From Cyrtodaria siliqua (Eukaryota > Mollusca > Bivalvia > Adapedonta > Hiatellidae), in the NCBI GenBank assembly GCA_037043455.1, contig JAWPHD010003254.1, positions 62,001 through 126,000 on the forward strand: a stretch of 64,000 nt of DNA, given 5' to 3'. Under the pieces are notes generated by a model. It saw only the letters and a list, made by a program, of their open reading frames with translations. It was not told the DNA's origin and searched no databases. Position 1 is the first letter of the stretch, and the number at the start of each line of letters is the position of its first letter. Below, piece by piece: positions 11,191-23,400 of this stretch. The translations under genes were made by a program, and so were the position numbers.

Positions 11191-13319
11191 ACATGTACAT
11201 ATGTAAATTTATATGGCTCGCACATCACATCATTTCTCTTTCTCTCAATAATGAAACACACTCTCAACTTAAAAACCTATGAGAAACACGCGTTAACAAC
11301 GTATGACAAGCCTAAAGTTATCACCCATTTACAATAAAAATATTGTTTTAATATAGATTTATATCTCAACGATTTATCTCTCAACGATTTATATCTCAAC
11401 TAAGGTTGACTGTGGTCCTTCAATGCTACATTTCCTGTTTGACTTTTATATCTACTTTTAAATATTCATTGACCCCAGAAAGTATTAAATAACCGCAGTA
11501 TTACATTGTGTCTCAAATATTCATTTACAACTCAACTCAAACGCATTAAATAAAAGGAGTGTATCTTACTTTAAATATCCATTGTCCTCAGAGTGTATTA
11601 CATAACCTCCGTGTTTACATTTTGTCTAAAATATCCGTTTAAATCCATTCACAAAAGTTATTATGTCATTACTATCAATATTATGACGTCATTTTTGGCG
11701 TATTTAGTAATATAATGCGCACTGAGATATAATATATGTTATCTCCCTTTGACAACGAACCCTTAAATTAAACACATGTTACACATTTCCTTCATGCATT
11801 CTTCATACATTATTCTCTTAAAGGTGAGGATGATTCAGAATAGTGATCGTACATGTTTTAACATAAAACAAATACATAAATGACATATATACAAGTATAT
11901 TTATGCAATGCATAGTATAGCCAACAATTCATCAGGCCAAACTTTGATAGACTAACATTTTAAAGTAACCCCATAGGACAAATGGATGTTTGCTAAACAA
12001 AACTGTTTTGGACGGTCGACAGACTTATCTTGTATCGGTTCTATGCATTTAGCGTAGGACACATCACGGGCTATAACCAGAATAATGCACTCTTATGTAT
12101 ATCACCTTAAATAGAAACCAAAATACAGTCAAACATGTTTCACTCTCTTCAAATTTCGAACTGTTGAATCATAAGCTATAACAGTGAAGTGACATATTTC
12201 AGAAATGACACCCGTAGGGACCTTTATTAATATCTGTGCACAATTTCAAACGGCAAAAAACGCTATTAACCCCGTCTGTTAGGTTATATAGAAGGAATAT
12301 ATGCTGTGCGTTTCCTTTCTGCCTTGGCAATGCTATATTTGCACTGGCTCTCAAATCCTGTACTCCACATGCACATTTTCCTTTCTATAACCTAACGTAT
12401 TTGGATATTTTGCCGTCAGTTGTGCAACCATAATTCGTGACGTTGTGATGACAATGTCCACTAAAACTTGTATAACAGGCAGTTCATGCTTTAAAAGCGT
12501 GAATCAATAAGCAAATTATAACGACATGCAAAATATAAGATATAAGTAAGCCGATACTTTGTTTTTGAAGTGCTTATTTCACATTTCACTTTTCATTTTC
12601 ATACTAATGCTTAAGAAATATAAAATTCATGCGAAACAATTCAAATATATGGAGCAAATTAAAATACCCTGTAATAACTCCAACGCATTCGACTTTCTGT
12701 ATTAAACGTTATTTCATTGGATGAAGCCTAACACGTGGCGCCGTTTTCAAAAGGAACCAATTTTCTTGCGCGACAGTTATACTATTTATTACCTTATTTT
12801 AAACGAGTTTCTAAATCTTAAAAAGTCGTTTTTAATCGAAATATTGGAATTACGATGATTGCATGGGTGAAATTACCGAATCCTGCAAAAGAAATAACAT
12901 CAGAATATGTGCGCTATACGGTAATCTTTATGCATGTTTACACGCCATAAACAAATATTTGTTATTTGGATTTTTGACAGGGGACATGGGCCTACATTCC
13001 TTGCCTGGAGATTATATTCATCTCCGCCATTTCTTCTGCAACGTAATCTCCGCCTTTTCGTCGGTGTTTATTGAAGGCATGAGGCTCTCATGGGGAAATC
13101 GTTAAATGTTCACATTACGGCGCGCTGACCAATCAAAACCTGAGAACTTACTTTGCAGTATGAAACACTAATTTACGGAAACGTCCATTGCAAGACATGT
13201 ATGCGTTTTCCCAGTTTCATGTAAACGTAAACATACTGCTTCCAGTTGCTTCACACAAACTAAAAGTCATCTAAACAGATATATGATTTATTAAATGAAT
13301 TTCGTGTTATCATGGCGCC
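11191..13319. other. No recognised gene; short repeats only
   Basis: Holds three 20-bp repeats near 11360-11400 (ATTTATATCTCAACG) and a lone RT-tail end at 11400-11455. The rest is AT-rich. A plus-strand frame at 12863-13105 has no motif or neighbour that would support it. Confidence 0.45.
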
Positions 13320-13325
13320 ATCAAA

Positions 13326-13425
13326 GTCACCGGAAGTGTGACGTTATACGTCACCGGAATTGTGACGTCCCTATTATATTTTAAATGAATAAGACATAAC
13401 TAACTGAGGAAACGTCATGACGTCA
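13326..13425. promoter_or_regulatory. CRE/ETS-like site cluster
   Basis: Two 24-bp repeats of GTCACCGGAAGTGTGACGT type, then a full TGACGTCA at 13418-13425. It lies about 0.8 kb past the collagen stop. It could be a promoter of an unrecognised gene or enhancer-like; no transcript can be assigned. Confidence 0.3.
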
Positions 13426-14072
13426 ACAAACTGTACCGGAAATGATGTTAAAATGGTTTCATAATCACTGGCTCAATCTATAGAAATAGTGTGTGTTTAC
13501 ATGCCATTGAATAGCATGCTGCTGCAAAAGATGAAATGACAAGTACAAAACAACATCAACAATATATACATAATAAAAGAAATGAAATAAAAACATACTG
13601 TCACTCAAATCAAATGGAAGCAAACCTTGCAAATAGACATAATCTACTGGGACTAACCGAAAATCCGATCACATGCGATCACTGCTAGGGTGTAGTTCTA
13701 ATATGCTAGTTAGTCTATTATGAGATTAGAGTTTATTCTTTGGCAAATCACGGATATCTTATAAGAGAAGTATTATTACATGCTGTAGTATAGGAAATAA
13801 TTACTACAATTAATGACCAGTGACGCTTGGTAGATGGTCAGTTGTTTGTTATTTCCCCTTTCTATACACCCAAAACATCATCTACCCAAATTTAGTGATA
13901 CATTAAAAAATAACATGAAAGCTTACTTTAAAGTCAGTGTCTTTAAACTAAGCGTATCGTTATTAAAGTGGGTTCCTGTATGTTCAATTCGAAAAGCGAA
14001 ATGTACATGCATTAGAATACAGATAAATTATATTGCAAAGCAAAAGCAATGAAAGAATCAGTCACTGGTCAT

Positions 14073-14078
14073 TTTATT
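14073..14078 (-). terminator. Candidate poly(A) signal of the collagen gene
   Basis: Minus strand AATAAA about 176 nt past the TAG at 14254. It would give a short 3' UTR. Other AATAAA copies are frequent in AT-rich DNA, so the assignment is only positional. Confidence 0.45.
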
Positions 14079-14253
14079 CTACAGTTCTAAAAACGAGAAA
14101 ATCAGGTAAAATAAACTATATTTCCGCTAAGCTGCTAATGGAAAGAGAGCATAAACCAAAAAAGAAGACATACACTATACAAACTAAAAGTGCTCAGAAT
14201 TATCACAAGTCTTTGTATTTTAAAAATAATATCTATTTTGGTTAGCGATATTT

Positions 14254-14456
14254 CTAAGGCCCCTTGATGTTATTTCTGCCTGGTGTCCCCGGTAGTCGTA
14301 TAATCCGAGGTCCATTTTGGTGGTTGCAGTATTCACAATATCCAGGCTGGCCTTGTTCTCCCGGTGGTCCACGACCTCCAGGCGTGCCTGGCAATCCTGA
14401 AGAGCCGCGTTCACCTGGACGACCTTCCCTGCCTATACCTGGGGGTCCGGGTTGCC
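14254..14456 (-). CDS. Last collagen coding exon E24: end of COL1 and NC1-like tail
   Basis: 203 bp including TAG at 14254-14256. Acceptor ctacag. It codes [18 protein letters not shown] and further triplets to GQPGY, then a 27-residue tail with CEYCNHQNG, a lone LPGTPGR and the end NNIKGP. Two cysteines directly after the helix suit the inter-chain bonding seen at COL1/NC1 junctions of FACIT chains, though their spacing (two residues between) is shorter than the usual FACIT pair. There is no fibrillar C-propeptide or C1q-like head. Confidence 0.9.
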
Positions 14457-17400
14457 CTGTAGTGAGAAAATATACACACATATATAAATAAGAAAGAGGG
14501 AATATAGCAGTAATCGTGCATTTACGAATACGTGAATCAGTATACATACTTAACTTTTTCGTTATATTATTGGCGGCTATTTACCTGCCATGTATTTTTA
14601 TTGGTTGTTTGTATGCATGTTCCGTTATAACTCTGGTGGCTGTTTGTATATTATTTACTGTTATAGTAATGGCGTTTAACGTTTAGAGTACTGACGCTGT
14701 TTGTATGCCGTGGATTTTTATCATAATGGCATCCGATTAAATGCCATGCACTTATAAAGCATTCACGGCAGTTTTCTTATCATGTACGTTTATAGTCCTG
14801 GCGGCTGATCGCATTTTATGCAGTTTTATAGTAATGACGGCCGTTTGCATGCTATACACTTATATTTGCGGTCGCCTTTTAAATGAATATACATCTATAG
14901 TACTGGCGGTCGTTTTTTTGTCATGTACTTTTATAGTATTGGCGGTCGTTTGCATGCCATGCACCTTTATACCAATAGCGATCATTTGATATGTTTTTGT
15001 TCTAGTATTTGCGGCCGTTTGCATGCCATGCAGTTTAAAGACTACTGTTTTTTTTCTTCAAAACTTTACCGTATTCTGATATAAGGTAGGTAAATGACTC
15101 TTACCAGGCATACCACGTGGACCCATAATTCCGTCCTTTCCTCTTCCTCTCGGTCCTAACTCTCCCCTTTGACCAGTTTCACCAGCAGGTCCGACTGGCC
15201 CCTGAGCTCCTGGCAGTCCTGGAAGTCCCATATATCCACGATCTCCTTGTTGTCCCGGAGACCCTCTTTCTCCTAAAATGACATCGTGCGTTTTAAATAG
15301 GTCACCGAATAAATGCCATAATAAATATATCAGATGCTTGCTATTGTACGACGTTGAATAAGGCCCCCGACTGGTATAGGTTTTGGCACTTTATCTTAGA
15401 TGTTTTTGAGCACTATTTTCAAAACTAATATATATACTGAGGGAAAAAGGTTTAGCAAGTTTTTGTTGCACCCTGGACATAATACATTTTTGGTTGTAAA
15501 ATCAAGAAACTACTGGCATAGACACAATATTTTATTAAACACACACCAATAACAGTCGAACATCTTAATGACGTAACGGATAAATAAACGTAGGGGTCAA
15601 GCCCGTGAAGTACCAACATGTCAGTATATCTTGTATACAGCAATATTTCATCTAAAAAAAACTCAGTATATATATATATATATATATTTGTTTTTTTCCG
15701 AAATGTTTAAAATTTAAGACGGCCCATTTATTTCCCCCGTCATAGGTACATGGGGTGTGGGGGGTGGGTTCGGAGAATCATCCCCCGTAGTACCGTACAA
15801 TAATTAGCAACTGTAATAGTGATATATCTATGAAACAAAGTATGCATAGTACAATTAAATGCTACCAATGCTATGATGGAGTAAGTATATCTCTATTCTT
15901 TTTGTTGTCACAACAATATGCTGTGCATATTAAAGAATGGGGGATAATTCATGCTATAATCAGTCAATATTTAAAAAGCGGAGTTTCCCTTATTACATAC
16001 AAATGACATATGTAATATTGCTATTGTCTGAAACAGACTGCTGAGGAAAAACACAAAAAAAATGTAGAAAAACAAACTTCCGTTGATTTTAAGAGACCCT
16101 TGTTCTAGTTAAGTCAATAAGATGTGTAAAAACGAGTATGATAATGGACCTTTTGAAACGGCCGAGCACGACACATACGAAATATTGCAGACTCGGTTTG
16201 ATTGAGACTGTTAATGAGCGGTAGTGAAATATTCTAGCTACCGCTCACGCCCTCTAGCCCCGGGTTGAGCAGCACTCAATATTCATAAAATCAATAGTAC
16301 AAATTTTAACCATCCCGAAGATGGCATGCATACGGCGGCGGACATGGAGTAAGTTTGCCATTTTTCATGAATTTGTTCTGAAGGCTATTACTGTTTATGT
16401 GTTATATTGGTAAAGTACTGAGTTTTTATACATTGTTAAACACTGTGATCTCCCATCTATTCTACAAGCATAAATACATTTCTTGGCTACTAGAATAAGA
16501 TATTAGATATCATCAAGTGCAATATCTCCAAATATAATTTTACTTATGTTTAATGTTAAATTATTAAGATGTTGACATCCCCTTTAAGCCAGTCGCAAAC
16601 TCTATTCCAGAAAGACTGCACATTTCTACAGTGCCAAAATAAATGGATTAATGATTCTGTGTCTGCATTGCAAAATAAAAACCTGCCATTACCAATAATC
16701 TTCATTTTAACAAGAAGTTTATTAGTAGCTAAAATACAATGTAGTAGTATTGTCTGTAACCAAAAACGTGATGTGTCCTTTGTTACGTTAAAAGATAGTG
16801 AAAATATACTTATCCATTCTTCTTTGTTTTTTCTAAATTTTCATGATTCCATTTAAGTATTTAAGTATTGCTTTAGGTTCAGTTCTTTTTCTATTCATAG
16901 TTTGTAAATATTTTTGAACCCCTTGTCATCTTTCTTAATTAGATACAATCATCTGGGGCTAGGGGGCGTGAACGGTACCAAGCATATTTCACGACTGTTC
17001 ATGAACTGTCTCAATCAAACCGAGACTACAATATTTCGTATTTATCGTGTTCGGTCGTTTCCAAAGGTCCACTCTCATACTCTTTTGAATGGGTCCAAAT
17101 ATTTTAGATTTATCTTTTGTGATTTATAAATGTCTGACTGATAATTTTACTGCCCTTGTTATCCGTTCATATTCAATAAAGTTCGAAAAGTATCCATTAT
17201 CGGATAACCAAAGTTGCTAATAAAACTATCCGATATGCAAGAGTTATTATTATTTTTAATTATTTCAGTATGACTGAATTATGTTGAACAATGTGTGCGA
17301 GGGACGGTCAGACAAAAAGTGGTACGAGGGACGGTCAGACAATAAGTGGTACGAAGGACGGTAAAACAATAAGTGGATTTTTCATGATACTCGCATAACG

Positions 17401-20400
17401 GTTTGTTTTAATCACAAAGGTACAAAATCCGGGTACTAGAGAGATTTTCAATAAAATGGTTTAGTAAAGATGTTTATTCACATTTATACATGACTGGTGT
17501 TTTAGCTTATATGGTAAAGGTAGAAGAACAGCGTTCAGATAAAAGAAGTTTTGGTGATGATGTACGTGTGACAAATCTCAGTTTCGTGACAGTCGAAAGA
17601 GCATTAAAGATTACATAGGTCTGGGAGGCACGCCTAGTCAGTGACCGCACGAATGATAAAAACAAAGTTCAAATTTTCGTAATGCAAGATCGGCGGGTTT
17701 AATTGCATGAGGTAGCTGATAAGTTTGGCATCTGTACAGGCTGAGCTTACACGATTTTGCATGAACATTGGGGCATGAGCAAGCTAAATAGAAGGTGGGC
17801 GCCAAAACAGTTGAAGAAGGATCACAAATGGGGTGACTATATCTAATAATCATTTAAATCAATCTGAGCGGGAGCTAAACATATTTTTGAATTATATTTA
17901 TTACCGGCGATGAAACGTGGATACATTATGCCTAACCAGAGACAAACAGTCAAACCAATGGAAGCGATCTGGTTCTAAATCCCCGAAAATCTTTAAACAG
18001 TGCCCTTCTGCTGGAAAGGTCATGGCCGTTATATATATATGCGGAATTATACTGACCGTTTTGTAAAAAAAAAAAAACTACGTCAAAGACAGGATCAGAA
18101 AAATGTGCTGCTTCTACAGTACAATGCCTCTGTCAGACTGCCCCAGCTACAGTGGAAGTTAGCCATTCATTCAAACGGAAATTAGCACACCTTACTTAAT
18201 AAAGTCTAGACTTTGCCCCCAGTGACTTTTATTTGTTTCTAGAACTGAAAAAAACACGCTTGTTGGGACCGAATACGACTCAAGACACATGGTTGGGTTA
18301 CGGCTGTTTTACAGTACCTTAGACATAGGTCTGAATCGTGGTTTGCTACTAGAATGCAAAAAAAAGAGCCACATAGATGGCAAAAGTATGTAGAAGTAGC
18401 TGGGGAAATACATAGAACAGAAATAAAAAGAATTTCGACAAAGTCCATTATATTTTCTACTTAGTTTCTGACCGTCTCTCGTATTTGCTACTTATCCATA
18501 GGACATATTTGACCGCAGTAATCTTAAACTTATGTCTAGATTACCACATTAAGAAAGCGTTTAGTGTATCCTATAATCAGTTAACACTCCTCCCCCAACC
18601 CCCACCCACACCCCTCCAATCCCCAGTGACCTTTTCTAACTACCGACCGTTCCAAGGCGGTAGCCCTATTGTCAACTATTTATGTTTGTGGTAGACATTG
18701 CCTTTTATTTAGACTTGCAATTTATGTTTGTTTTGATACGTGTTTTTGGTTGACTGTGGTCCTTGAATGATACATTTCCTGTTAGACGTTTATATATACA
18801 CAGACAGGTGCCTGATACGTACCTTGGACACCCGTTTGACCGGGCTGTCCTGAACGTCCCGTTTTCCCAATACCAGGTGGTCCGGGTGGCCCCCGTAAAT
18901 CAGCGACGATATCTTCTAATTGTTCTCGCAACACTTGGAAACACAGTTGTCTCATTTCCTCGTCGGATACACTTCGTCCCTATATAACACATCATTACAT
19001 ACAGAGGTGAGTATATACGAAGTTATGGATACAAATTCTGTAATTGATGAATGCATGCATGCGTGCATGATAGAATGAATGAATGAACGAATGAATGCAT
19101 TATTAAAGAATGAATGATTTTGACGGCACGTCGACACAATTCGATCATACTGTGCGTACAAATGTTCGGAATAATAAATGAAAGAAGGTGATTCATACCA
19201 CCGCTTACATTTAAGCCAAACAAAGGGCCATAATGCTGTAATAAAGTAGGTAATCCACAATGGGTGACGTAGAGGGACATAAGGTCATCAGTTGTTATAT
19301 GTGTATATGAAGTTTGAGAACAACTCATTTGAAACTGTTTGAGGAATACAAGTAATGAAACTATGTTACGGGACGTGACACGACGGGACAAACATGTGTT
19401 ATGGGAAGCGATGGGACGGGACGCGACTAGAAATAGTTAAGTTATGATAAGAAAAAATATTGCCACACTTCACATCGACCGTCAAAGATGACGTATGCAG
19501 TTAGAACCCATAAAGTAAATAGTACGTTTTATTATACCTTTCTTTTAATACATATTGTATTGTTCGGGGTGCTTTTTGGACTTTTCAGAAAAAAAATCAA
19601 CTAGTACCTATCAAAATAAAATGATTCTCAGTTAGACATTTTAAATGATAAATAAAAACACCTCTAACTTTTCAAAATAGGTTGACCACTGAAAAATACC
19701 TTACTTTTCAAAATAGGTAAGAAATAATTAGTAACTTCTGCTGCATTAAAACTTTTTTTAGAATTGTTATCCAAAAATTATTTTAGTGTGTTCGATAAAT
19801 ATAAATTAAGACACTCTGAAAGTTTTATAGCAAAATATTAGGGCTAAACTGAAGTTATTTGCGATTTCCCAATTTTCTGCTCGACCAGCAACAAGGTATT
19901 TATATGGGAAAAGCCCCATCAAAACGCATTTTGGCTGTAAAATATTGACCTATCGACCGATTTTCAAAATTATGTATTTTTATTTAAAAATGCCAGTTCC
20001 AATGAAACATAATTTGATTTATGTACGTATTATTAAAATAACTCGTGTCATTGCTGAAAATCCTTTGACTGAAACAAGCGCCCCGAACAATAGGCAGTTT
20101 TTAACTATTGATCATTTTATCACACGTAGCGTAACATGTAAAGTATATGTCTTACCGGAAGTCCCGGCATACCGGGGGAGCCGGATTGTCCTCGTTCACC
20201 TGAGGGTCCTGGGGGTCCTGTTGGTCCTGAAAGACCGGGTGTTCCAGCCTGGCCATTACCTCCCTGGGGTCCTCGCTCACCCGGGGATCCTCGGGATCCA
20301 GGCTAAAGGGTGTTAGTTAAACAAAATAAATGGAAACGCATGCTGGTTATATAGAATAATGTACATGAATTATTTTCCCACCTACTGCATTAATGGTATA

Positions 20401-23400
20401 CACAGAAACAAGAACATGTATGTTTTTTTCAAGGAAATAAACGTATTGCCGCAGTGTGAAGTTAATTTATTAGCCAGGTTGCACTTGTTGGGTTGGACGT
20501 ATTGTTATTCCCCATGATCTTTATGCTTATAACAGAACTCACGAGACATTTGACAAATTGATTTATTTGGGATGGTAACATTAAACTGTATTACAGTCCA
20601 TTTAAGACTGATATAGAGTCAAATAAATACGGCTTATTCAATTGCTACCGATTAAAAAAACACACCGAAAACATGCCATAGGTTAGGCACAACAAATAAA
20701 ATACCGGTACAAAGTCTGGGTATAGCCAAGAACATGTAACAAAGCTACATAACTCTCCTACCACTGAATTAAATTTAAGAAAGATTGCTAATTTTCATTC
20801 AAAAAGTACGTCCCATTAAAAGCTTTAACTTTGGAGATAAGAAAAGCGTAATTTGCTCCCCGGAAGTTGGAAATAACAACTCTGCATTTACGTTAAGAGG
20901 AAGACAATCATGTTATCTTACTTGGGTATCATAAGGTAACATACACTTATAGTATATGGAAATTCTTTGGTTTGAAGAGTGTATTGCTAATTCGTTAACA
21001 TGTTTACAACGCTGTGACACAAACTAAATCAATTACTTCTATGTTTTAAGTTGCGGTTGGCAACTTAAAGGTAACGATGGCTACAAACGGATAGAGAAAT
21101 ATGGCAAAAAATAGACACGACCATACTACAACAATAATGACATTTTGGATTTTGTCCTTTGCCAAATCGATGGATTGAACTGATTTGGGAGGTGACTGTT
21201 TTTAGAACACGTTTCAAAAGTCCGGTTAAATAATAGCCTTACTTTTATGTTGAAAATATAAAGAAACGCAAACTGGGAATTTCCGCAATAAACTGCATAA
21301 TATGATGTTATTAATCAAATGGTACAGGGTTGCAATTAGGTATTTGTTTTCGAATAACTAAAACAACAGATAACACACCAAGTTTTACCACTTCAAAGTG
21401 AACATTTATTATAGATAGAATAGTCTTTTGCCTCAAGCAGATGTAAAATGTTGCAATCACCAGTACTAAAATTGCTCAAATTTTCAAAATATGTAATAGA
21501 ACGTGTACGGCGATGAAAAAATATACTACAGCACATTGTTGTCCTTTCTCTAACGGGCTATGCCCATTTCTTTCTTCATAATACTTTGGTATTTCTCTGG
21601 AATATTGCGTGGAATTAAGTGTTTTTATATTAATTATATAGGCAAATGTGTGTCTATGCATTTCCCTATCATTTCAGTGTGTATAGTTATATATTTCAAC
21701 TGATTTCAATGCACTAGAAATAAAAGTGTATATATTTGAAACCACAATATAAACTAATACAATGTCTACTTAATCGCCTGTGTTCTAAACCCAGCAAACC
21801 AAAAAGTTATAGAAACTAAAGAAAATATGAAAACTTAAAATGCAAACAAAATCATGTATTGAAGCGCATTCCTACGAATTGGCTTGTCTTGGCGTATACA
21901 TTTCCAAAGTTCTAATTTGTTAGTTCAATTTGTAAAGAACTGCTGTTTAATCAAGCTTTTGACAAGTGACAAAAAAAACATATGATGGTAAAGCAATTAC
22001 ATCACATATTTATAATAATTCTTAAAAGTTATTTTTTTCAGAATAGGGTAAGTGTCGCAATTTGCCAAATTTACCTATTTCTGATTCAGACTAAACCCAA
22101 ATCTAAAACACACCATGCTTTTAGAATATTAACATAGGTAATTGGTAGACATACCCTCTTAAAGTATCAAAATCATTGTGTCATTAACGTGATGTATTTA
22201 AAGCGAATTCTCGCTAATTCTATGGCCGTGTATTCTAATTTAATTAACTAACTGGTGCCATTTTGAACAGATCTACGTTTTATTAACTAAATGATAATTA
22301 CAATTTCTGACTAATTTTGTGGATCTTAAAGCATGGCTAACTACTTAAAGCTACACAGTCCATACATAAATCGCCACATACAGATATACGTTGAGACTGT
22401 AACGCATTCGCACTACAAGTTATAGAACACATTAAACCAAAGTTAACGTTGCTTAAATGCATTTTATGAAGTAATATTTAAAGTATGAGGAATATTAAGC
22501 TGTCAGAACATATCGTATGATATCACAAATAAATGGGTCTGACCACAAACCTCGTTTACATAGGGCACTATGATATACAAGTCACACTGTATTATCATGG
22601 CTTTATTACACTCTACGTGATAACTTATTTTAAACTGTTCATAAATAATACATTTGTGATCTCTTTCTCAAATTGTACATGGCATTTGTATTGTATGCTA
22701 AAATATCAAATGTTCACACGTTCAAATGTTGACTTATTTATCGATATTTTGACCTCGTATTAATTAATCTAAAGAACACTAAACTTAAGCGGATATCGTT
22801 GATTTACATATTGATTCTATCGATTGCATATGGTTTTACAAGAGAGTGTTTTGTGACAAATTTGATACAATAACAACTATATTTCTTTTGCAGCTGAGTG
22901 GTAGAGCAATCGCTTCGGGATCGAAAGAGCCCTGGATTGATTTTCGCGCATTTCATTTAATTGATCCATAAACATTTTTAACTCCAGTCTTTGACCAATA
23001 CTACCTTACCTGTATAAAGGCAAGGGTAAAAAAGGATAGGTTATTCTGCCAACTTTTGGATTATCACCCAAACGTTTACATGGTCGTGGAAATCAGTTCA
23101 AGTTTATGATCTAGTACCGTTATACATATAGAGATTGTAGCTTTAAATACTTGTTAAATTTGTATCTTGAAAACGTTAAACATAGGAGAGTATGTCTAAA
23201 ATGATTACCATTGCAAAATACTTACCAAACCAGCATTTCCTGTAGGTCCGGATGGTCCCTATTATGACAATAATATAGAAAATTAATATTATTACAAAAA
23301 AAATGTTAAAGCACAAACTTTTAGCCAACCTCCGCGCAGTAATATTGTAGCCAATACTCCCTGCCACCACACAAATCACGTGACGATAGCTGAGGCCATG

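Noticed and set aside
12863..13105. An 80-codon plus-strand frame
   Set aside because: No recognisable domain, signal peptide or neighbour support.
22889..22953. A functional tRNA gene
   Set aside because: The B box is degraded and no acceptor stem can be formed.
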